Assembly (NCBI GenBank): GCA_026987055.1
Contig: JALSNL010000009.1
Coordinates: forward strand, 1-5,873
Source: Melioribacteraceae bacterium
Lineage (GTDB): Bacteria; Bacteroidota; Ignavibacteria; Ignavibacteriales; Melioribacteraceae
DNA: 5,873 nt
Direction of reading: 5' to 3'
This document shows positions 1-5,873 of the stretch, piece by piece. Within the stretch, counting starts at the first letter, position 1; each line of letters begins with the position of its first letter. The notes below the pieces were generated by a model. The model was not told the DNA's origin. It made no database searches and worked only from the letters and a program-made list of their open reading frames with translations. Position numbers and translations under genes: made by a program.

Positions 1-22
1 ATTTATCCGCTTAATCATCAAC

Positions 23-154
23 TTATAATTCCGGTTGCCAAAAAAATTTTTCCATCACAACTCTTCTATTGTCAGTAAATTCAATTCCTTCGGAACGTAA
101 CAAATCTTCCATTAAATTAGGGTGGCTGAAACGTAATTTACAATTTTTAAAACA
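23..154 (-). pseudogene. C-terminal remnant of an MGMT-family (alkyltransferase-like) protein
   Basis: Read on the minus strand, this frame gives 43 residues and then a TAA stop at 25-23. The stretch RFSHPNLMEDLLRSEGIEF, followed after a few residues by RRVVMEKFFWQPEL, resembles the C-terminal end of MGMT-family / alkyltransferase-like proteins. In that family the winged-helix DNA-binding domain finishes with a 'PxLMxxLLxxEGIE ... FFWxP' pattern. Intact members have roughly 100 residues or more, with a PCHR or PxHRV active-site or equivalent segment before this end. Here an in-frame TAG lies at 157-155, and the open frame beyond it (about 301-158) shows no such segment, so only the last third or less survives. 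I infer a decayed or truncated gene whose 5' part was lost or replaced, possibly by the repeat-like sequence at 277-461. The family match is from memory of the pattern, not a search. A small unrelated protein is less likely. Confidence 0.55.
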
Positions 155-157
155 CTA

Positions 158-276
158 AGTTCCTCCATAAGAGGCTGGTGAACAGATAGATTTTTCGTGT
201 AACATTTCCGTAAATGCTAGATCACAGACAAAAAGAGAATGCAGCTTAATGAGGAAAATAGAGTTGTTTAGAATTA
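158..276. other. Intergenic stretch with nothing recognised
   Basis: Between the MGMT-like remnant and the repeat-rich block I see no convincing gene, RNA or terminator. The minus strand is open in the frame of the remnant from about 301 to 158, but its translation (for example MLHEKSICSPASYGG from 205) matches nothing I know. It does not contain the residues expected just before the MGMT C-terminus. It may be decayed coding sequence. Confidence 0.4.
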
Positions 277-325
277 TCCCAACAAAAAAAATCGTGCTAT
301 ATCATTGATGTCTATAAGTATCTTG

Positions 326-358
326 ACAAGAGTCTCATAGTCGTATCGAACAAGAGTC
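326..358 (+). repeat. Direct repeat pair ACAAGAGTC, 24-base period
   Basis: ACAAGAGTC is present at 326-334 and again at 350-358. The two copies are exact over 9 bases, and the 15 bases between them are unrelated to either copy. Two copies are too few for a CRISPR array, and the unit is too short. It is most simply part of the larger repeat-like block around it. Confidence 0.5.
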
Positions 359-394
359 CGTTTCGGAGTATAGCGATGTAGTGATAAGATTTCT

Positions 395-413
395 CCCAAC
401 AAAAGACATTGGG
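395..413. repeat. Small inverted repeat (CCCAA / TTGGG hairpin)
   Basis: CCCAA at 395-399 is the exact reverse complement of TTGGG at 409-413, giving a 5-bp stem and 9-base loop. There is no U-tract after it on the plus strand, so it is not a typical intrinsic terminator. It is best seen as internal structure of the repeat-like block. Confidence 0.4.
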
Positions 414-516
414 TTATCGAAAGGAACTCTTTTGAGGGAATGGCATCTCTTCTTGTATTCCAACATACTCAAAAAGTTTACGTTATAAAAAATTCGCATC
501 TTCAATTAGGACTTGA

Positions 517-546
517 TTGTATTAAATTAATTTTTTACATTATAAA
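517..546 (+). promoter_or_regulatory. Possible promoter for the two-gene operon
   Basis: TTGTAT at 517-522 and TATAAA at 541-546 are separated by 18 bases, close to a sigma-70-like -35/-10 pair. Transcription would begin near 552-555, giving a leader of about 20 bases before the ATG at 572. If real, it would exclude the longer start at 440 for the first gene. The local sequence is extremely AT-rich, so such pairs arise by chance. In Bacteroidota the housekeeping promoter differs (TTG near -33, TAnnTTTG near -7), and I did not find a clean match to that form here. Confidence 0.22.
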
Positions 547-571
547 ATATTTCTATATGGAATTGGCGAAA

Positions 572-2188
572 ATGAAACTTCTACTTTCCTTTTTTTTCTT
601 TTTTATTTTTTTCAATATTTTATATTCACAAAATAATCCTATCAGAATTTCCGGCTCTTCAACTTTAACACAAGAATTTTATAGTATTAATGGAATAAAA
701 AGTCGCCGTCCGGCAAATGTATCTCGTGCAATTATCAGAATGAATTTATCGGTTTATAATAAAGTACAAATTCCTTTCGAGCTTTATTTATCAACGGAAA
801 AAACTCGTTTTACAAATCCATTTAATCAGTTTGGATTATCGCCCAAAGTAGCTGATTGGTTAACATTACATGCCGGTTATTTTTCTACTGGGATTTCTAA
901 TTTAACCTTTGGAGATTTAAGATTGTACGGCGGAGGTTTCGAATTAACCCCTGGTAATTTTCAAATTAAATTTATGTATGGTAGAAGTAGGAAAGGAATT
1001 AAAGCAGATACAACAAAAGGATTTGCCGGTTTATTTTCTCAGATGCTTTATGCTGCTTCTATAGGATATTCATTTGGAAAGAATTCCTTTTTGAATTTAA
1101 ATATTATGCATGCTGCGGACGATTCCACCTCATTGGTTTATGATTCCCGCTTAATTTCACCAACGGAAAATTTAACTACATCTTTAAATTTCGGAATAAA
1201 ATTTTCCAAAGCTTTTAGAATTGAAGGCGAAGCGGCTATAGGTTTATTTACCAATAACACAAAGGCGGATACTTTAAATACTAATCTTAATGTTCCTTCA
1301 TTTCTGTTTACGCCTAATTATTCTTCCCAAATTGATGGTGCAGCGTTGCTTTCAATTTATATAACACCTTCAAGAAATTGGGGTTTTAGTTTAAATTCAA
1401 AATGGATTGGTCCCGGATATATTACCCAAGGTTTTGCTCAGTTACAAAATGATTTGTTGGAAATTAATTTAGCTCCTACCGCACATTTATTAAAGAGGAA
1501 ACTGAATCTGAAAGGTACTTTGGGATATAGACTAAACAATCTTAGAAAAAACCATATTACTACTACAAAAAGATTAACAGGTTCAATGAATATGAACTAT
1601 CGAATAACAAATAATTTGAGTTTGGATTTTCTTTATAATTACAATAAAATTAAATCTTATAAAACAATTGATTCTATTAAAATATCTAATATTTTCGGCT
1701 TAATTTCAATTACACCCGGATATTTGTTTGATGCTTTTAGCGGCAAGAATAATATAATGTTAAATTTTACGCATCAAAACGCTGTTGACCAAAATCCTTT
1801 TACTAAAAGTTCTGTTGCTTATTCAACAACAAATATAAATTATATCCACTCAATCTTTTTTCCTTCGTCACTAAATATTACATTAAATATTCTTTCTTCG
1901 TCAACCGATTTAACATACAGATCAATCGATATAACAACTATCAACGCTAACATTGGTTATCAGTTTTTTAATCATAAATTATCTGCTGTTTTCGGGTTAG
2001 GCTTTAATAGTGTAACAACAACAAAAACAGATCATCAGGCTTTGTTTCAAATTTATTTGTCTTATGGCTTAAACAAATACGGTACGTTAGCATTTAATTT
2101 AACTAATAATAATTACAAAGCATCGGAACCATATTCGCCTTCTTACAATGAATTACACGGTGCGTTTCAATATTCAATTAGTTTTTAA
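572..2188 (+). CDS. Exported outer-membrane beta-barrel protein, uncharacterised (538 aa)
   Basis: The frame is open from 440, but I choose the ATG at 572. It opens with MKLLLS, a Phe-rich hydrophobic core and LYSQ near residue 20, a good signal peptide with cleavage about there. The 44 codons before it have no such feature and begin inside the repeat-like block. The rest alternates polar and hydrophobic residues in short strands broken by Asn/Thr/Lys turns, contains repeated GYxF/GxGF-type strand motifs, and ends in GAFQYSISF with a terminal Phe, the usual signature of an outer-membrane barrel. The N-terminal part (about residues 27-130, with RRPANVSR and NPFNQFGLSPKV) recalls a family of uncharacterised barrels encoded beside large surface proteins in Bacteroidota and Ignavibacteria; this is from memory. 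Plausible role: outer-membrane anchor, channel or secretion partner for the giant protein encoded 15 bases downstream. No enzymatic motif is visible. A second possible start is ATG 557. There is no strong ribosome binding site, as is common in this group. Confidence 0.8.
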   Translation: MKLLLSFFFFFIFFNILYSQNNPIRISGSSTLTQEFYSINGIKSRRPANVSRAIIRMNLSVYNKVQIPFELYLSTEKTRFTNPFNQFGLSPKVADWLTLHAGYFSTGISNLTFGDLRLYGGGFELTPGNFQIKFMYGRSRKGIKADTTKGFAGLFSQMLYAASIGYSFGKNSFLNLNIMHAADDSTSLVYDSRLISPTENLTTSLNFGIKFSKAFRIEGEAAIGLFTNNTKADTLNTNLNVPSFLFTPNYSSQIDGAALLSIYITPSRNWGFSLNSKWIGPGYITQGFAQLQNDLLEINLAPTAHLLKRKLNLKGTLGYRLNNLRKNHITTTKRLTGSMNMNYRITNNLSLDFLYNYNKIKSYKTIDSIKISNIFGLISITPGYLFDAFSGKNNIMLNFTHQNAVDQNPFTKSSVAYSTTNINYIHSIFFPSSLNITLNILSSSTDLTYRSIDITTINANIGYQFFNHKLSAVFGLGFNSVTTTKTDHQALFQIYLSYGLNKYGTLAFNLTNNNYKASEPYSPSYNELHGAFQYSISF

Positions 2189-2194
2189 TTGAAA

Positions 2195-2200
2195 AGGTGA
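2195..2200 (+). promoter_or_regulatory. Ribosome binding site of the large surface protein gene
   Basis: AGGTGA lies 3 bases before the ATG at 2204, in the 15-base gap after the upstream gene's stop. It is a partial Shine-Dalgarno match with slightly short spacing. It supports 2204 as the start, as does the signal peptide that begins there. Confidence 0.5.
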
Positions 2201-2203
2201 GTT

Positions 2204-5200
2204 ATGAAAAAAGTACTTTTTCTGTTATTCTTTCTAACAACTATAACAATAATCGGGCAAGTTAGCTTAACAGTTTCAATTAGGCAACCAACTCCCAGTT
2301 CCATAAATATATGGCAAAGAGATCCGAGTATCCTTCAACTTTTTGTTAGAAATTCAACCGGCAGAATTATTCGGAATGTTTACTTTACATTTACTATTTA
2401 TAATGAGAATAACAACCCCATTGCTTATACGGAAAAGAACGGTTTTTCTTCGCCGAAATTTACTATTCCGGCAGGACCGCCATACGGAAGCGGAATACTA
2501 ATAATAAACGGACCACAACTGGTAAAATCCACCGAAATTAATTTTAATAATAATAGACTTAAAAATAATCTTATAAATACAAACTCTTTACCGGAAGGAA
2601 ATTATCAATTATGTATTAAAGCTTTTGACGAAAGAGGAAACAACATTACCAATTCAGAAGAATTTTGCACTTATTTCTCAATTAGAATACCTGACCCACC
2701 AATTTTGATTAATCCCTTAGCTGCCGATACACTCTTAACAAATTTTCCTACATTTTCTTGGCAACCGGTTACAGGTTACTATTTAAGACAAGCAATAAAA
2801 TATAAAATTAAAATAGTTCCTTTATTTGCCGGACAAAACGGAAGGTACGCAATAGAAAGTAATCCTGTGCTGTTAGAAAAAACTATTACATCTCCTTTAT
2901 ATACATACTTGCCGTCCGATGCTAGTTTTTCATTTTTTCCCGACGCTGTTGGTTTTGCGTGGCAAGTACAAGCTTTAACTTCTTCGGGAGAACCTGCTAC
3001 AAAATTGGAAGGTAAAAGTGAGATAAGAGTATTTTATAAAAAGAAAAAAACAAAACTTTCTTTTAATCTTACTATTACACCACCGGAACTAAATCAACCT
3101 GAAAATTCAGCTGAAATAAAAACAAAAACACCAACATTTTCATTTTCATCAAATATTCTTGGAAAAAATGAATATTTACTTTTAAAAGTTGTTCCTGTTA
3201 AATACTTTCAAAGTGTTGATAATGCTTTAGAAGATAATTTTCCGGTTTATAGTAAAAAGTACAAAACCGTTCCCAAAATGTTTTTTCCTTCTACCACAAT
3301 AAAATTTAAAAACAATAAAAAATACGCTTGGCAAGTTCAAGTAGTAAACAAAAATACAAAAAGAATAATAAGAAAAAGTGAAATAAGAACGTTCGTCTAT
3401 CAACATTCCGGCCCCGCAATGGCTTCCGTTAGCGGAAAACTTTTTTATGAATATTCGGACCCGGGAGAATATACCGGAAAACCATTAAAACGAACTAATT
3501 TTAAATTGGTAAAAAAATATTTTATGAAATATAATTTTCACAGAAATAATACTAATTCAGGAGACCAAACAAAATCAGGGAATGTTCTTTTACCTCAAAA
3601 TTATTTAAAAAGTATAGGAATATATGATGCTGATATTCCGGTTGCATTTGCCTCAACAGATGATGAAGGAAGTTTTTCTTTTTCGTTTATTGCAATGAGT
3701 AAATCCAACACAATTATTAAAAAAAACATCGGTTATTATGCATCAAATGCAGGAGGGTTTCAAGATTATTATTTAGGTGATATTTATTTTACCTATCGAA
3801 TTATTTTAGATAATCAACATTTAACATACTATTTAAATCCTACAAAAGATATAATTGTTCAACCGGACGAATCCGTAAACGTTGGAAATATTTTTTCTTA
3901 TGTAAGAAGTTATAGTTTAACCGTTACGGTTTTACCTACGGAGCTAATAGGTTCACAATTAACCCACGAACCAATTCCGAATATGATAGTTTATTTACTA
4001 AGAAAAAACCGTCCGGCGCTTGTACCGGAAGACGAAGCAAAACCCAAACCGGTAAATCCAATTAGAAAAAAAGGCATCGAAGTTATTGCTGTTGATACCA
4101 CTGGCGGATTTGGTAATAAGTTAGGAAAAGTAACTTTTAAACATTTGGTAAAAAATGCGGGGGTCAATGATAATTACTATTTATATGCGGAAAGTAATCC
4201 GGGTGCAGGTAAAGAAAACTATAAAGTATTAAAGCCGGCTTTTATCAAATTTAATTTTAAAGATAAAGCCTTTTTTAATAATGAATATATTTATCAAAAA
4301 GAAAAAGAGAAAATATATGCAGTACCAAAAGCTCCGGAAGTGGAAGGGAAAGTTCTTAGAGAAGATTCCGGTTTACCACTTGCCGGTGCTAAAGTTCTTT
4401 TACGATGTTTTCATATTAAAGATAATCCTTATTGGAACGATGAAAGACATTGGGACACTTATAGCAGCGGATTATTTAAATTTAAAGATTTGGATGTAGA
4501 ACTTAATGAACATCATAAAATTGCAGGACCCGCAAGAAAATTAAGAATTTCAAAATACGGATATACTACTAGAGAAATTCCGATTGTTGGTACAGGCTTA
4601 AGAAAAGCTTTAACCCTAGGAGAAAAATGGCGTGACAATGCAATTGCATTAAAACCTAACGGTGCAATTGTAGGACAAATTGTAAATGAAAACGGCAATG
4701 GAATTAAGTCAAAAGTTATTTTAATGGGTGGAGAATCTGTTGATGCCGTTCCTTCTTTTGATTGGAGTAATTTTACTTTCGGCAAATCAAGCTTCAAATT
4801 ACGTTCACCGCTAGGAAAGCAAACCATAATAATAGATCCTACTCCGTATAGTCCGCAATATTTTAAAGATACATTATTTATTAATGTGGTAGAAAATCCA
4901 ACTGATGTAGGAAAAATTATTTTAAAAAGAAAATCTCATAAATTAGCTATTAAAACTTTTTATGTAACGGTAAAAAACGGGTTTGTTGTACCTGGAAGCG
5001 AAAAAAGCATCCCAAAAGCACACGTAATTCTACGAACCGAAGACGGAACTTTAATTGCAGATGAATTTGCTGATCAAAAAGGTAATGCGTTTTTTGATTT
5101 CTTTAATTCGAGCAATAGTTTTATTGTGACGGTAAAAAGCCCTTCAAACAATCTTGATTTGGAAACACGTGTTGTATCGATAAAAATACCCGAATCAAAA

Positions 5201-5873
5201 AATTATATTTGGAAGAAAATCTATCTTAATAAAGCAACAAGAATATCCGGTTTTGTTTATGTTGGAAAAGGAAACAAACCTGTAAAAAATGCAAAAGTTT
5301 ATTTAAGAACATATCAAAGTAATAATAATCCTTTGGAAACATTCACCAAAAAAGACGGAAGTTTTGTTTTACATAATGTACCAATTGCAAATTATCAAAC
5401 ATTTACCGCATCAAAATCCCAATCAAATACAATTGGAGACAATATAACTTTAAACATAACCGGTAACGGCAATTCGAATGTGGTTTTCCATTTAAAAGTT
5501 TATAATGATATGGATATAACGCATTTGCTCGGTTTCCCAATTGAAGTAAATTCATTAAATGAAACAAACGGAAAAGTTACAATTTCGGGTAATTTTGTTA
5601 AATTGGATTCTTTGGGAAATCAGATATTTTCATCAATTACAAAATCTATTCCGTTTACAAATGTAGCAATAAAACAAGGTAACCGAAAAACCAAAATATT
5701 TAATACCAATGTTCCTGTAGCGATTCCTGTAAAATTACCTTTAAAAACAGATGTAAATAATTTGGCATTAAAAATATATAAAACTTTTGATGCTTCATTA
5801 AAAGATAAAAAATTAGGTATAGAACTGCTAACATCAAATTCCGGTAATGGAGCGCTTGCCGGAAAAGTTTTTG
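2204..5873 (+). CDS. Giant multi-domain exported surface protein, 3' end outside window (1223+ aa)
   Basis: I translated this frame codon by codon from ATG 2204 to the window edge and found no stop, so the gene is 3'-partial. Residues 1-19 (MKKVLFLLFFLTTITIIGQ) form a signal peptide. Residues about 20-162 resemble the TANFOR-type N-terminal domain of Bacteroidota surface proteins: LPEGNYQLCIKAFD, then FCTYFSIRIPDPP. Residues about 163-280 and 289-399 are two fibronectin-III-like domains sharing PTFSW/PTFSF (182, 310), AWQVQ (252, 375) and SEIR (272, 392). From about 407 onward come beta-sandwich modules like carboxypeptidase-regulatory or CNA-B domains, with the 'GxV...P(I/L)xxAxVxL ... DxxGxFxF' pattern: about 407-500, 570-650, 713-800, 820-912, 915-1011, 1012-1110, and a new one beginning at about 1215 (LAGKVF). 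No catalytic residues, membrane segments after the signal peptide, or C-terminal sorting domain are visible. Such proteins are usually structural or adhesive and sit on or outside the outer membrane. It is probably cotranscribed with the upstream barrel gene. The exact function is unknown. Confidence 0.85.
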   Translation, partial: MKKVLFLLFFLTTITIIGQVSLTVSIRQPTPSSINIWQRDPSILQLFVRNSTGRIIRNVYFTFTIYNENNNPIAYTEKNGFSSPKFTIPAGPPYGSGILIINGPQLVKSTEINFNNNRLKNNLINTNSLPEGNYQLCIKAFDERGNNITNSEEFCTYFSIRIPDPPILINPLAADTLLTNFPTFSWQPVTGYYLRQAIKYKIKIVPLFAGQNGRYAIESNPVLLEKTITSPLYTYLPSDASFSFFPDAVGFAWQVQALTSSGEPATKLEGKSEIRVFYKKKKTKLSFNLTITPPELNQPENSAEIKTKTPTFSFSSNILGKNEYLLLKVVPVKYFQSVDNALEDNFPVYSKKYKTVPKMFFPSTTIKFKNNKKYAWQVQVVNKNTKRIIRKSEIRTFVYQHSGPAMASVSGKLFYEYSDPGEYTGKPLKRTNFKLVKKYFMKYNFHRNNTNSGDQTKSGNVLLPQNYLKSIGIYDADIPVAFASTDDEGSFSFSFIAMSKSNTIIKKNIGYYASNAGGFQDYYLGDIYFTYRIILDNQHLTYYLNPTKDIIVQPDESVNVGNIFSYVRSYSLTVTVLPTELIGSQLTHEPIPNMIVYLLRKNRPALVPEDEAKPKPVNPIRKKGIEVIAVDTTGGFGNKLGKVTFKHLVKNAGVNDNYYLYAESNPGAGKENYKVLKPAFIKFNFKDKAFFNNEYIYQKEKEKIYAVPKAPEVEGKVLREDSGLPLAGAKVLLRCFHIKDNPYWNDERHWDTYSSGLFKFKDLDVELNEHHKIAGPARKLRISKYGYTTREIPIVGTGLRKALTLGEKWRDNAIALKPNGAIVGQIVNENGNGIKSKVILMGGESVDAVPSFDWSNFTFGKSSFKLRSPLGKQTIIIDPTPYSPQYFKDTLFINVVENPTDVGKIILKRKSHKLAIKTFYVTVKNGFVVPGSEKSIPKAHVILRTEDGTLIADEFADQKGNAFFDFFNSSNSFIVTVKSPSNNLDLETRVVSIKIPESKNYIWKKIYLNKATRISGFVYVGKGNKPVKNAKVYLRTYQSNNNPLETFTKKDGSFVLHNVPIANYQTFTASKSQSNTIGDNITLNITGNGNSNVVFHLKVYNDMDITHLLGFPIEVNSLNETNGKVTISGNFVKLDSLGNQIFSSITKSIPFTNVAIKQGNRKTKIFNTNVPVAIPVKLPLKTDVNNLALKIYKTFDASLKDKKLGIELLTSNSGNGALAGKVF

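Larger units (their letters stand above)
277..461. repeat. Candidate dispersed intergenic repeat (repeat-rich, less AT-rich block)
   Basis: This block differs from its surroundings by a visibly higher G+C content and by several short repeats. TCCCAACAAAA occurs at 277-287 and 394-404. ACAAGAGTC occurs at 326-334 and 350-358, 24 bases apart. CCCAA (395-399) and TTGGG (409-413) form an inverted repeat with a 9-base loop. GGAAT (437-441) and ATTCC (457-461) form another, and the GGGAATGGCATCTC-like sequence at 436-449 resembles the GGAATGACA/TGTCATTCC palindromic repeats common between genes in many bacteria. All frames across it are short and lack a good start. I infer a dispersed, non-coding repeat or a decayed mobile remnant. 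Multiple copies elsewhere in the genome would be needed to prove this, and the outer limits are approximate. Confidence 0.4.

Noticed and set aside
326..358. Possible start of a CRISPR array
   Set aside because: Only two 9-base copies, too short for CRISPR repeats, with no further copies and no cas genes.
427..436. CTC-TTTT-GAG hairpin as a terminator
   Set aside because: The stem is only 3 bp and no T-run follows, so it cannot be called an intrinsic terminator.
274..468. Minus-strand open stretch of about 64 codons (HRYTPKRTLVRYDYETL...)
   Set aside because: It reads smoothly but has no ATG and is confined to the repeat-rich block. A second minus frame (466-335, 43 codons from ATG) reads equally well across the same bases, which is typical of repeat sequence and not of a gene.
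4281..4499. Plus-strand open frame of 72 codons
   Set aside because: It lies wholly inside the large surface protein gene in another frame, has a Lys-rich low-complexity start and no recognisable domain, so it is a shadow.
4513..4827. Minus-strand open frame of 104 codons
   Set aside because: It is antisense to the large protein gene, whose frame here has clear beta-sandwich modules (GAIVGQIVNENGNGI). The minus frame matches nothing and has no ribosome binding site.

Overview
The window is AT-rich DNA whose style (signal peptides ending in S-Q or G-Q, weak Shine-Dalgarno sites, a large surface protein built of beta-sandwich modules, a partner beta-barrel) suggests the Bacteroidota/Ignavibacteriota (FCB) group of Gram-negative bacteria. 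This placement is inference from protein style; there is no marker gene in the window.

Layout: bases 1-571 hold no intact gene. On the minus strand, bases 23-154 keep the C-terminal end of an MGMT-family (alkyltransferase-like DNA-binding) protein, cut off by an in-frame stop and with no recognisable upstream part, so it looks like a decayed gene. Bases 158-276 show nothing I can name. Bases 277-461 are visibly less AT-rich and full of short direct and inverted repeats, and look like a dispersed intergenic repeat or the remnant of one. A weak promoter-like pair sits at 517-546.

Two plus-strand genes follow. The first (best start 572, end 2188; a longer frame opens at 440) encodes a 538-residue exported protein with the pattern of an outer-membrane beta-barrel. 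The second starts at 2204, 15 bases after the first gene's stop, and stays open for 1223 codons to the right edge of the window. It is a very large exported protein: signal peptide, an N-terminal domain resembling the TANFOR-type domain of Bacteroidota surface proteins, two tandem fibronectin-III-like domains, then a string of about six or seven carboxypeptidase-regulatory-like / CNA-B-like beta-sandwich modules. Its C-terminus lies outside the window.

The tight spacing implies one operon. The reasonable reading is an outer-membrane barrel made together with a giant multi-domain surface or secreted protein. Neither has a function I can name, and the physical link between them is inference.
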